Positions 43,232-52,111 of a stretch of 64,000 nucleotides of DNA are shown one piece after another (position 1 is the stretch's first letter; each line of letters starts with the position of its first letter). The translations under genes were made by a program, and so were the position numbers. The stretch is taken from assembly GCA_018268055.1 (NCBI GenBank), contig JAFDXF010000064.1, positions 32,619-96,618 on the forward strand, in the 5' to 3' direction. The notes under the pieces were generated by a model, which was not told the DNA's origin, searched no databases, and was given only the letters and a program-made list of their open reading frames with translations. This DNA comes from Bacteroidota bacterium (GTDB taxonomy: Bacteria; Bacteroidota; Bacteroidia; Chitinophagales; Chitinophagaceae).

Positions 43232-44251
43232 TCAGTATTGAAAGTAAATCTCTGTAGCTCCGAAACCATATTTGGGATGAAATTCATTTTTAACAGTTAT
43301 TTTTTCTTGCTTCTCTCTTAAAAGTTGATGAATTTCTTCTTTGAGCTTACCTGAGCCAATGCCATGAATAACGATTAATGATGGCTGATGATGAATAACA
43401 GAAAGATGATAATATTTTTCAAATGTTTTTAATTGTAATGTCAACATTTCAAAATTGCCCATTCCGCTAAAATTATCCGTCAGTTTTTCTATATGTAAAT
43501 CAATTACCGGTTTGGGTGTTTCAAGATGCTGTTTTATTTCGGATAAGCGATAAAAACCTTGACCGCTTCTCACCTGCTCACTCAGTTCTACTTTAATATC
43601 AATTTTTTTGTCAGGATATTTTTCAAATAGCAATTGCGAAAACGTAGCTTGATTCTTTTTCTGTAGCTCATTAATCCTCTTAAATATTTGTTTGGGTTTC
43701 AATTTTACTACAGTATCAAAATAAACTTCTTTTGTCTTATCCGGTTCAGTCAGATGAAATTCAAATTCATAAGTTGGGCTATCATTCAAATCTTCAAATC
43801 GTATATCATGTAAATAAAAGTCTTCAAAAGGATGCAGTATGTTTTTTATTTCAAAGTCGGGTTTTCCGAAAAAATGTAGTGCATATATAAAGTTATATTC
43901 TGTTTTTGTATGGTTGACCAAATGAAGTTTTAACTCTTTAACAATGGAATCGCCGGCATCGTCAATTGTCATTACAGGTAAAAAAGTAAGCCATACACCG
44001 TCTTCATTTTTGTCTTTATGGAAATTAGAATCTTTTCTTACTTGGTCAATATATTTTTTTTCTTTTTTATCTGTATTCAGTTTTTGCTCGGTAAATCGTT
44101 TGAAGTATGGATGATCTACCTGATCCATATAAACAGGAAATGTAACTCCCTCCACCGATACGAGCAACATCTCATCATTGATAATGTCCACCACATCTGC
44201 TTCTTCATTGGAGTGAAGTATTAATACCCTATCGCCTATCTGATATTTCAT
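43232..44251 (-). CDS. DUF2027 / Smr domain protein
   Basis: 339 residues. The N-terminus (MKYQIGDRVLILHSNEEADV...FPVYMDQVDHPYF) is a DUF2027-type domain found in Bacteroidota. The middle is a beta-rich domain containing FIYALHFFGKPDFEIK. The C-terminal 85 residues are a Smr (small MutS-related) domain: VIDLHIEKL and IVIHGIGSGKLKEEIHQLL, with the DLHxxK-like and HGxGxG motifs. Smr domains nick DNA or cleave mRNA near stalled ribosomes. Its -7 box is 4 nt upstream of the ATG, so the mRNA is probably leaderless. Confidence 0.88.
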   Translation of the reverse strand: MKYQIGDRVLILHSNEEADVVDIINDEMLLVSVEGVTFPVYMDQVDHPYFKRFTEQKLNTDKKEKKYIDQVRKDSNFHKDKNEDGVWLTFLPVMTIDDAGDSIVKELKLHLVNHTKTEYNFIYALHFFGKPDFEIKNILHPFEDFYLHDIRFEDLNDSPTYEFEFHLTEPDKTKEVYFDTVVKLKPKQIFKRINELQKKNQATFSQLLFEKYPDKKIDIKVELSEQVRSGQGFYRLSEIKQHLETPKPVIDLHIEKLTDNFSGMGNFEMLTLQLKTFEKYYHLSVIHHQPSLIVIHGIGSGKLKEEIHQLLREKQEKITVKNEFHPKYGFGATEIYFQY

Positions 44252-44255
44252 TATG

Positions 44256-44263
44256 CAAATTTA
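44256..44263 (-). promoter_or_regulatory. -7 promoter box (TAAATTTG) of the DUF2027-Smr gene
   Basis: Perfect minus-strand TAnnTTTG followed by C, 4 nt before the ATG at 44251. Using the rnpB distance, transcription would start at the A of the start codon. Confidence 0.6.
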
Positions 44264-44416
44264 TGATTGCATGAGCAAAACAGGAATCAGAATGACTGGA
44301 AATGCAAGTTACTATTTATGTTTTGGTCAAAAGAAGTACAATAGTTTCAAAAAAAGCGCACAAGGTATAAAAGCATTAACAAAATTAACTTTGGCATTTA
44401 CAAATCTCAAAGCACA

Positions 44417-46060
44417 TTAATTAGCGACCTTCGCCAACTTACTATTCTTATAGCTATACAAGAAGTAGATGCACAAACCGATTGCTAACCAAATTAAAAA
44501 TCTTAACCACACTGTATGTGTTTCTTGCGCCATTAAATAAAGGCAACTTACCATACCCAGAATTGGAATCAATGATAGATTTTTCATAAATGCAATTACG
44601 GATAATGCAATGGTGCAAACCCAAAATATAGCCATAGGCCAAGCATCTTTGGTCCAAATATCGTTGGTGAAATGCTCCGGAACATATTTCGCAATTAAAA
44701 CAAATGCTGCAATCAACATAGCTGGGAATACAAACTTGCCATTGATATAAGGTACTTTAAACTTGCTCTCTGGTCGGTCTTTCTTTTGCTGTAATACTAA
44801 TACGCCGCCACAAACAAGTACAAATGCAAATAGAGTTCCTATACTGGTCAAAGAAAACACTTCATTTAAGTTCATAAATAATGCAGGTATTGCAACTACA
44901 AACCCTGTAAGTATTGTCGAGAAAGATGGTGTACCATATTTAGGATGAATTTTTGAAAATATTTTTGGCAAAAGCCCATCACGACTCATACTCATCCAGA
45001 TGCGTGGCTGACCTAATTGGAATACTAATAGCACACTTGCAGTTGCTATAATAGCACTTACAGCTATAATGCCTGAAACAAATTTCATTCCGTGTTTGTC
45101 AAAAACCATGGCCAAAGGATCGCCAACACCCAGTAAAGAATAATTGACCATTCCGGTGAGTACTAATGAAAGTAATACATATACGATAGTACAAATGATC
45201 AATGAATAAATCATACCGCGAGGGAGATCGCGTTGCGGGTCCTTACATTCTTCGGCTGTAGTAGAGATAGCATCAAAACCGATATAAGCAAAAAATACGG
45301 CCGATACTCCTTTTAAAATACCACTTATTCCATTGGGTGCAAAAGGCGACCAGTTATCAGGATTGATATAAAATGATCCCAAAACAATTACAAAAAATAT
45401 GACTACCAATTTTAGAATTACCATCAGATTCGCAGCAGATCTTGACTCTTTAATACCCACAAAAACAATGTAGGTTATCAATATAACAATCAATAATGCC
45501 GGTAGATCAAAAACCAAACGGATACCAAAAATTTCAGGAGCATTTGTCCAAGCAGCAACAGCTTCAGCCGTTTCCCCTGCTTTAGCACTTACAAAGTCCA
45601 TCGTCATCCATTCTGGAATATGAAAACCGGCCGAGTCCATCAATCGTGTAAAATAATCACTCCATGAAATAGCTACGGCAATGTTTCCAATGGCATATTC
45701 CATTAATAAATCCCAGCCGATAATCCATGCTATAATTTCGCCGAAGGCAACATAAGAATAAGTATATGCACTTCCTGATACAGGAACTGTGGATGCAAAC
45801 TCCGCATAGCATAATGCGGCAAAGCCACAAGCAACGGAAGTGAAAATGTATAAAAATATTACAGCCGGCCCACCATTTACTGATGCAGAACCAATACCGC
45901 TAAAAATACCGGCACCGATTACTGCGGCAACACCCAACAGTGTAAGGTCACGCACACCCAATACTTTTTTTAGACCAATGGAATGACTGTCACCATAACC
46001 ACCCTCAGCTTCTTTTAGAATATGTGCAACAGATTTTTTGCGAAAAAGTTGATTCACCAT
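44417..46060 (-). CDS. APC-family amino acid permease (CAT-like)
   Basis: 547 residues with 12-14 membrane helices. The family signatures are near the N-terminus: GVAAVIGAGIFSGIGSASV (the unwound helix 1 substrate site), AEFASTVPVSGSAYTYSYVA and GWDLLMEYAIGNIAVAI. FAYIGFDAISTTAEECKDPQ is the conserved helix 6 region. The pattern fits the cationic amino acid transporter/YfnA branch, so the substrate may be a basic or neutral amino acid. It is monocistronic with gaps of about 160 bp on both sides. Confidence 0.92.
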   Translation of the reverse strand: MVNQLFRKKSVAHILKEAEGGYGDSHSIGLKKVLGVRDLTLLGVAAVIGAGIFSGIGSASVNGGPAVIFLYIFTSVACGFAALCYAEFASTVPVSGSAYTYSYVAFGEIIAWIIGWDLLMEYAIGNIAVAISWSDYFTRLMDSAGFHIPEWMTMDFVSAKAGETAEAVAAWTNAPEIFGIRLVFDLPALLIVILITYIVFVGIKESRSAANLMVILKLVVIFFVIVLGSFYINPDNWSPFAPNGISGILKGVSAVFFAYIGFDAISTTAEECKDPQRDLPRGMIYSLIICTIVYVLLSLVLTGMVNYSLLGVGDPLAMVFDKHGMKFVSGIIAVSAIIATASVLLVFQLGQPRIWMSMSRDGLLPKIFSKIHPKYGTPSFSTILTGFVVAIPALFMNLNEVFSLTSIGTLFAFVLVCGGVLVLQQKKDRPESKFKVPYINGKFVFPAMLIAAFVLIAKYVPEHFTNDIWTKDAWPMAIFWVCTIALSVIAFMKNLSLIPILGMVSCLYLMAQETHTVWLRFLIWLAIGLCIYFLYSYKNSKLAKVAN

Positions 46061-46218
46061 AAGGTTTATTTTTGGGAGTTCAAAATAGGGAAAATTCTTT
46101 TACAATTGTATCCTTTGGATTGAAAATCGTAACTTGCCTTATAAATTTATTTAGACGATGCAAAAACTTATTCTAATTTAAATAATTTTACGCTATAACT
46201 AACAATTAAATCAACAAT

Positions 46219-46560
46219 ATGTCAAACTTAACTCATCAAGATGTTTCTAATGACTCCAATCCTACTTCTCTTTGGGGACGATTTATTAAATGGTGTGAAG
46301 GCCAAGAAGTCAATAGAATTGGCTGGAGTGCCGGTATGCTTGTAGCACATGGTACTGTTATTACAATAATTACAATGCTGGTTGTTGTAGCTACAGGAAA
46401 TCATTTTATATTTTGGCCAATAGCCATTATTGCAATGGGCGCTTGCTTGATTACAAGCCTTTCTGCTATGCCAACAAAAATTACAATACCTGTTTTTTTT
46501 ATAAGTGTATTAGTTGATTTAGCCATTATCATTGCCAGTTTTGCTATTGCAGCTATCTAA
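46219..46560 (+). CDS. Small membrane protein of unknown function
   Basis: 113 residues. A polar N-terminal 30 residues (SLWGRFIKWCEGQEVNRIGW) is followed by three hydrophobic segments: LVAHGTVITIITMLVVVATG, FIFWPIAIIAMGACLITSL and IPVFFISVLVDLAIIIASFA. No motif is recognised. A TAATTTTA box about 30 nt upstream is a plausible promoter. It converges with the polyprenyl synthase gene with only 3 bp between stops. Confidence 0.72.
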   Translation: MSNLTHQDVSNDSNPTSLWGRFIKWCEGQEVNRIGWSAGMLVAHGTVITIITMLVVVATGNHFIFWPIAIIAMGACLITSLSAMPTKITIPVFFISVLVDLAIIIASFAIAAI

Positions 46561-46563
46561 AAA

Positions 46564-47529
46564 TTAGTGGTCTCGCTTGATTAAATAATGAGCTAATTCC
46601 AATAGTGGCGCTTTTCTTTTTGATAGCACAGCAATATCTTCCAGATGAGCAATTGCCTCATCTAAATATTTATTTTTTAATTTTAGTACCCATTCATTGG
46701 CATTACAGTCTATAAATAATTGTTGCATCTTGGCTACTTTATCCGTTGTGTTATGTGTCATCAGATGATGCAATTCTTTTTTTTGCGCTGCAGAAGCTGC
46801 TTCTAAAGTATGTATTAATAAAAAGGTTTTTTTATTGGCCATAATATCTCCCCCAACCTGTTTGCCAAATTTTTCGGGAACGCCAAAAGCATCTAAATAG
46901 TCATCTTGTATTTGAAAAGCAATGCCAAGCTTTCTACCGAAATCATAAAGCAATTCTTGATTTCGTTGGCCTGCTCCTCCAAGAATGGCTCCGGTTTGTA
47001 AACTCGCAGCAAGAGCAACAGAAGTTTTCAACTCTATCATTTTAATATATTCATCATAACTTACGCTTTCCAATTTTTCAAAATCCATATCCATTTGCTG
47101 TCCTTCGCAAACTTCTTTTGCTGTTTTATTAAAAATAGAAAGGATAGAACGCAAATAGTGTTCTGAAATTTTGTTTAACTCTTCATAAGCGGTAACTAAC
47201 ATAACATCACCGGCTAAAATAGCAGTATTGGAGCCAAATTTTTGATGCACCGTTTCTTTACCTCTACGCAGAGGCGCTTCATCCATTATATCATCGTGTA
47301 TCAAGGTGAAATTATGAAACAGTTCTATAGCAGTACCTAAGTACCATGCATCTTCGCTTATTTCATCAAAGAGTTCATTACCCATCAAGCATAATACTGG
47401 GCGAATACGTTTACCACCCATCTGGAGAAAATATTCATTGGGATCATACAATGTAGCAGGCTCAGTAGGGAAATGTCGTTTATTAAAATAGGTTCCAAAT
47501 TGCTCTGCTAATGTTTCAAAATTTTTCAT
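46564..47529 (-). CDS. Polyprenyl (isoprenyl) diphosphate synthase
   Basis: 321 residues of the trans-isoprenyl diphosphate synthase family. The two aspartate-rich motifs are intact: FARM LIHDDIMDEAPLRRG (DDxxD) and SARM IQDDYLDAFG. GGKRIRPVLCLMGNEL and GQQMDMDFEKLE are also conserved. It condenses IPP with an allylic diphosphate to make a C15-C40 chain, likely for quinone or undecaprenyl supply; the chain length cannot be read securely. It is the last gene of the DUF3822-rsmD-lpxK-rnr operon, 16 bp after rnr. Confidence 0.92.
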   Translation of the reverse strand: MKNFETLAEQFGTYFNKRHFPTEPATLYDPNEYFLQMGGKRIRPVLCLMGNELFDEISEDAWYLGTAIELFHNFTLIHDDIMDEAPLRRGKETVHQKFGSNTAILAGDVMLVTAYEELNKISEHYLRSILSIFNKTAKEVCEGQQMDMDFEKLESVSYDEYIKMIELKTSVALAASLQTGAILGGAGQRNQELLYDFGRKLGIAFQIQDDYLDAFGVPEKFGKQVGGDIMANKKTFLLIHTLEAASAAQKKELHHLMTHNTTDKVAKMQQLFIDCNANEWVLKLKNKYLDEAIAHLEDIAVLSKRKAPLLELAHYLIKRDH

Positions 47530-47545
47530 ATTTATATTATAAACT

Positions 47546-49543
47546 TTAATTCTTTTTCTTCTTCTTTTTTACTTTTGTAGGTGTAATATCTATGTCGTGT
47601 ACCCACTCGTAATCTAATTGCCTACGAGAAAGGTTCGCAGATAGTACTTTTATTTTTAACTTATCTCCCATTCTGAATTTTTGTCCACTTCGCATTCCTA
47701 CCAATGAATAGTCTGATTCTACTAAACGAAACTCATCATATTCCATTAAACTATTAATGCTCACCAATCCTTCGCATTTGTGTTCTACTGTTTCAACCCA
47801 AAATCCAAAAGAAGCTACTCCGCTGATGATTCCTTCAAACTCATCACCAATAAACTGTTTCATAAATTGAACTTGCTTAAATTTATTGGATGCTCTTTCT
47901 GCTTCCATTGCGGCCCTTTCTCTTTCGCTTGTGTGTTTGCATTTCTCTTCCATTTTTTTATCGATGTGAATATTGTTACGCAACACATCAAATAAAATAC
48001 GATGCACTTGAATATCGGGATAGCGTCTGATAGGAGAAGTAAAATGGCAATAATTTTCAAATCCCAAACCATAGTGACCAACATTTTCAGTCGTGTATTT
48101 CGCTTTAGCCATTGTGCGAATGCCTAACTGTTCCAAAACATGCTGTTCCGGTTGCCCCTTTAAGTCTCTTAATAATAAATTGAATGATTCAGCTACTTTC
48201 TCAGGAGACGAAGTATCAAATTTATACCCGAATTTTTTTGCAAAAGCCGCAAATGGAATTAGCTTTTCTTCATCCGGATCATCGTGTACCCGATATGGGA
48301 AAGGAATTGGTTTATTATTGATTTTTATTTTAGAAATATTTTCAGCAACTGTTCGGTTGGCTAATAACATTAGCTCTTCAATCAATTGATGAGATTCTTT
48401 GCTTTCCTTTATAATGATACCAATTGGATCACCTTTTTCATCCAATTTAAAACGAACTTCCTGTGATGAAAAATTAATAGCACCATTTTGAAACCTCATT
48501 TTTCTGAAGTGCTGTGAAATATCATTTAGTATAAGCACTTCTTCAGCATAATTTCCGAATTTTGTTTCAATGATTGTTTGCACATCTTCATAAGTAAAAC
48601 GATGGTCAGAATGAATGACCGTTTTGCCAAGCCAATAATTTTTTACTTCTGCCTTTTCATTGATTTGAAAAATTGCAGAGAAAGTCAATTTATCTTCATT
48701 GGGTCTTAAGGAACATAAAAAATTGGAAATATGTTCCGGAAGCATAGGATTAACACGATCCGGCAGATAGACAGATGTAGCTCGCTGATAAGCTTCATTA
48801 TCCAATGCGGTTTCGGGTTCTAAGTAATGACTTACATCGGCAATATGCACGCCAATTTCATAATTACCATTCAGTAATTTTCTGAATGAAATGGCATCGT
48901 CAAAATCTTTTGCATCTACCGGGTCAATAGTGAATGTGAGGATGGAACGAATATCTTTTCTACTGTTGATTTCTGCTTCGCTGATGGCATCAGGTATCCT
49001 TGCAGCGATTTCCATTGCTTCATCTGAAAAATTAAGAGGGAAACCGGATTCTAAAAGAATTTCTTTCATCGCTGTATCATTCAAATTCTCTTTATCCATT
49101 ATAGACACAACTGTACCAACAGGGCGCTTATCTCCTTGCTCCCAATGTAATAGCTGTACCACTACTTTATCATCAGCTGTAGCACCATGCACATTTTCTA
49201 ATGGAATAAAAATATCCGGCATCGGTTTATCTGTATCAGCTATAAAAAAAGCAAACCCTTTGCTCATTTCCAAATGACCTATAAATTCTGTACGTCTTCG
49301 TTGAAGCACTTCAATAACTTCACCTTGCAATCTTCTACCACCACCGGATTTAAGGTGCACACGAACTGTATCGCCATGCAAGGCTGTATTGAAATCGTTA
49401 GGTCTTATCAGAATATCCGTTTCTACATCAGGAATGATAACAAAGCCCATACCTGATCGGGTAACATCTAATACTCCTTTTAAAGATTGACCAGCCGTAG
49501 AACGATTTTTGTTTTTTTTCTTTTTGGCGTTTTTTCTACCCAT
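47546..49543 (-). CDS. rnr: Ribonuclease R
   Basis: 3'-to-5' exoribonuclease that degrades structured RNA. 665 residues with an N-terminal Lys-rich tail, a cold-shock-like domain (GFVIIPDVETDILIRPNDF), the RNB catalytic domain (TIDPVDAKDFDDAISFRKL, metal-binding Asp cluster; YTHFTSPIRRY-type CHFTSPIRRYPDIQVHR) and a C-terminal S1 domain (FEGIISGVASFGFWVETVEH). It ends in a run of lysines. The length is slightly short because the enteric extra N-terminal helix domain is missing, as in other Bacteroidota. It begins 8 bp after lpxK. Confidence 0.95.
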   Translation of the reverse strand: MGRKNAKKKKNKNRSTAGQSLKGVLDVTRSGMGFVIIPDVETDILIRPNDFNTALHGDTVRVHLKSGGGRRLQGEVIEVLQRRRTEFIGHLEMSKGFAFFIADTDKPMPDIFIPLENVHGATADDKVVVQLLHWEQGDKRPVGTVVSIMDKENLNDTAMKEILLESGFPLNFSDEAMEIAARIPDAISEAEINSRKDIRSILTFTIDPVDAKDFDDAISFRKLLNGNYEIGVHIADVSHYLEPETALDNEAYQRATSVYLPDRVNPMLPEHISNFLCSLRPNEDKLTFSAIFQINEKAEVKNYWLGKTVIHSDHRFTYEDVQTIIETKFGNYAEEVLILNDISQHFRKMRFQNGAINFSSQEVRFKLDEKGDPIGIIIKESKESHQLIEELMLLANRTVAENISKIKINNKPIPFPYRVHDDPDEEKLIPFAAFAKKFGYKFDTSSPEKVAESFNLLLRDLKGQPEQHVLEQLGIRTMAKAKYTTENVGHYGLGFENYCHFTSPIRRYPDIQVHRILFDVLRNNIHIDKKMEEKCKHTSERERAAMEAERASNKFKQVQFMKQFIGDEFEGIISGVASFGFWVETVEHKCEGLVSINSLMEYDEFRLVESDYSLVGMRSGQKFRMGDKLKIKVLSANLSRRQLDYEWVHDIDITPTKVKKKKKKN

Positions 49544-49551
49544 CTTATTGG

Positions 49552-50622
49552 CTATGCTTTTTTAAAATTTTTAATAAAATCTACAACTAATTGATCAAAT
49601 AAGGTCGCTTCATTAAATAAGAAACTATGATTAATGGGAATGATATAAAGAGGTAACCCTTCTAATTCGTTTTTAAATTTAAATAAGCGCACCGCATCTT
49701 TTTCTGTTGTTAAAATTATTCTTTTAGCTGCATTAATTTTTTCAAATCTTTTTTTAATCTCATTTAAATCGTCAATAGAAAAAATATGATGATCGTTGTA
49801 TTGAATTAAATAATATGCTTTAAATAAAGCTTCCATTTTTTTCTTTATTGGTCTTGGATTGGCAATTCCTGTCACTAAGAGTACTTCATATTCGTCAGAC
49901 AGTGCAGCATTTTCATTTGTAAGGATATGATAAGGCAGACCATAATCAGTCGTTGTAAAGAAAATATGTTGCGATTCAAGCGGATTAATTTCTCGAATGA
50001 TTTTATTTTTTTCTTCATCAGCCAAATCTGATTTACATTTCGTAACGATAATTACATCTGATCTTTTATAACTTTTTTTCTGATCTCTTAAATCGCCGGT
50101 AGGTAAATAAAAGTCGCGGGTGAAAAGATTATTGTAATCGGTTAGCAATATATTTAAACCAGCTGAAATAGATCTGTGTTGAAATGCATCATCCAAAATG
50201 ATACATTGTGTTTCAGGATGATCATGCAGTAGTTGTGGAATCGCTTCTATTCTTTTTTCGCCTACAGCAACTGCAATATCCGGAAATTTCAAATGGAATT
50301 GCATGGGCTCATCTCCTATATCCAATGCCGTAGATGATATAGTTGCTAATGCATATCCTTTTGTTTTTCTTTTATACCCTCTGCTTAATGTAGCAATTTT
50401 ATAATTCGTTTTTAATAATCTAACTAAATATTCCACCATTGGCGACTTACCGGTACCTCCTACAGATAAATTTCCCACACAGATCAGTGGCAGCCCGAAA
50501 GTTGTAGTCTTGAATATTTTTTTGTTATAAAAAAAATTACGGAGCGAAATACCAGCCCAATAAATTAACGAAAAGGGCAATAATAAAATTCTGAAGGATA
50601 TAAGAAAAAAATCTGCAAGCAT
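49552..50622 (-). CDS. lpxK: Tetraacyldisaccharide 4'-kinase
   Basis: Inner-membrane kinase that phosphorylates the lipid A precursor at the 4' position. 356 residues with one N-terminal membrane-associated segment (LISFRILLLPFSLIYWAGIS), the P-loop VGNLSVGGTGKSPMVEYL, and the conserved IILDDAFQHRSI (Walker B-like DDxxQHR), typical of LpxK. Its presence shows that the cell makes a lipid A-type outer membrane. It lies 52 bp after rsmD and 8 bp before rnr. Confidence 0.94.
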   Translation of the reverse strand: MLADFFLISFRILLLPFSLIYWAGISLRNFFYNKKIFKTTTFGLPLICVGNLSVGGTGKSPMVEYLVRLLKTNYKIATLSRGYKRKTKGYALATISSTALDIGDEPMQFHLKFPDIAVAVGEKRIEAIPQLLHDHPETQCIILDDAFQHRSISAGLNILLTDYNNLFTRDFYLPTGDLRDQKKSYKRSDVIIVTKCKSDLADEEKNKIIREINPLESQHIFFTTTDYGLPYHILTNENAALSDEYEVLLVTGIANPRPIKKKMEALFKAYYLIQYNDHHIFSIDDLNEIKKRFEKINAAKRIILTTEKDAVRLFKFKNELEGLPLYIIPINHSFLFNEATLFDQLVVDFIKNFKKA

Positions 50623-50674
50623 ATTGTGTTATGATATCTGAAATATGCGTATAAAGATAACTTAAATTTGTTTA

Positions 50675-51217
50675 TTACCTCGTTTCAATAAATATGGAGA
50701 AAATGGTTGTACCGTAATTCCGTTCGGTTTTATAAAAAGGAAATTGTTTATAGTCATTGCGTGGTGTATGTTCCAGTATAAACCATCCTTTCATTTTTAA
50801 AAGATGTTTTTCAAAAATTAACTTAGGCAAGTCGTCAATATTGGTCAGTGCATAAGGGGGGCCGGCAAATATTAAATCAAATTGATCTGTACAGTTTTGA
50901 ATAAATTTAAAAACATCTAATTTGATTGGGTTTATGTTTTCAATTTTTAAATCTGCAATGGTCTTTTTTATAAACTCATACATCTGACTATCCTTTTCCA
51001 CTATTGTAAGGTCTTGAGCTCCTCTGGATGCTAATTCATAACTGATACTTCCTGTCCCGCCAAAGAGATCAAGCGTTTTGAGCGCTTTAATATCAAGGTT
51101 GTTTTGAATGATGTTAAATAATCCTTCTTTTGCTACGTCAGTAGTTGGCCTCGTATAAGGCATTTTATTGGGTGGGTTAAATCTTCGACCTCCATATTCT
51201 CCGCTTATGATACGCAT
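50675..51217 (-). CDS. rsmD: 16S rRNA (guanine966-N2)-methyltransferase with altered DPPY motif
   Basis: 180 residues with the RsmD fold: MRIISGEYGGRRF at the N-terminus, RPTTDVAKEGLFNII (substrate-binding RPT motif), and SAM-binding TLDLFGGTGSISYELASRGA. The catalytic motif IV, usually DPPY, reads FAGPPYAL, with Gly119 (codon GGC) in place of Asp. One base change from GAC would give this. It overlaps the DUF3822 gene by 13 bp. Identity is clear from the flanks; the effect on activity is not. Confidence 0.92.
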   Translation of the reverse strand: MRIISGEYGGRRFNPPNKMPYTRPTTDVAKEGLFNIIQNNLDIKALKTLDLFGGTGSISYELASRGAQDLTIVEKDSQMYEFIKKTIADLKIENINPIKLDVFKFIQNCTDQFDLIFAGPPYALTNIDDLPKLIFEKHLLKMKGWFILEHTPRNDYKQFPFYKTERNYGTTIFSIFIETR

Positions 51218-52098
51218 GCTGCTAAGTCATTGAGTGAAGTAAAATAATGTAACGGATAGTCGGTATTCTTGCTTTGCCAAGTTACATTTCTAAAATTAAT
51301 ATTGGAAAAATATAAATACAAATCTTTATACAAAGCAGAATTTTGCTCTATCAATCCCGAAAGTTGAAGTATTAATTCATTTTGTGATAACGAAAAATAA
51401 TGACAAAGTTTCAAGAGTTTATAAAGTACATCATCAGTATTAGCGTATTCAAAATTCCCTGCAAACAATAACTTGTTATTCACTGAAACTATTGTTGTAA
51501 AACCCGAATTATAAAAATCTACTTGTACTACTCCTCCTATTGAATTTGATATAGCATTTTTTAAATCAAGTGTATATCTGTGACGAAATTTAGCTGTTGG
51601 GTAATTTTCCTGAATCCAGTTCCATAAATCTTTATTTACTAAATATAAATTGGTCAATTGCCATTCTGAAACTCTTTCTGTAATAACAATTGTATTTTCA
51701 TTTACTCCGATTGTGTTTTTAATAATATCTTCATTATTAATAATTGGAGTAAACGAAGCAAATGAGCCGGAAAATGAAACTTGAATATCATAAAATGCCT
51801 CTTCTTTTAAACTCGGATATTTTTTTATAAAAGAAAATAAAGTATCACTATTCATCTGATCTACATTGCAAAGAGCAAGTTCGTGAAGTGTGGATACGTT
51901 TTTATTAACAATTGCATAATAGAAATAGTTATCTCCTAATTGTAAAAAGAGAACAGGCTGAACTAATTCAACATCATTTTTTATGTATAGTATTTCTTTC
52001 AATTTTATTCTTTCGCGGCAATAATAGACAAAATTGTTGTAATGTTCTTTGTCTTTTTGTACTGCAAATGTATTTATGCTTGGCCAATTATGGTACAT
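51205..52098 (-). CDS. DUF3822 family protein
   Basis: 297 residues without signal peptide. Regions such as LALCNVDQMNSDTLFSFIKK, then VVQVDFYNSGFTTIVSVNNK and LFAGNFEYANTDDVLYKLLK match the DUF3822 family, whose members have an actin/hexokinase-like pattern and are regularly placed before rsmD in Bacteroidota. Function unknown. It starts the operon that runs to the polyprenyl synthase gene and overlaps rsmD by 13 bp. The start codon lies inside the promoter box of the divergent MATE gene. Confidence 0.88.
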   Translation of the reverse strand: MYHNWPSINTFAVQKDKEHYNNFVYYCRERIKLKEILYIKNDVELVQPVLFLQLGDNYFYYAIVNKNVSTLHELALCNVDQMNSDTLFSFIKKYPSLKEEAFYDIQVSFSGSFASFTPIINNEDIIKNTIGVNENTIVITERVSEWQLTNLYLVNKDLWNWIQENYPTAKFRHRYTLDLKNAISNSIGGVVQVDFYNSGFTTIVSVNNKLLFAGNFEYANTDDVLYKLLKLCHYFSLSQNELILQLSGLIEQNSALYKDLYLYFSNINFRNVTWQSKNTDYPLHYFTSLNDLAACVS

Positions 52099-52101
52099 TT
52101 G
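52094..52101 (+). promoter_or_regulatory. -7 promoter box (TACATTTG) of the MATE gene, inside the DUF3822 start codon
   Basis: Perfect TAnnTTTG match followed by T, 10 nt before the MATE ATG. It covers the DUF3822 ATG (52098-52096 on the minus strand), so the two divergent genes share only 13 bp. Confidence 0.55.
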
Positions 52102-52111
52102 TCGCTTTTAA

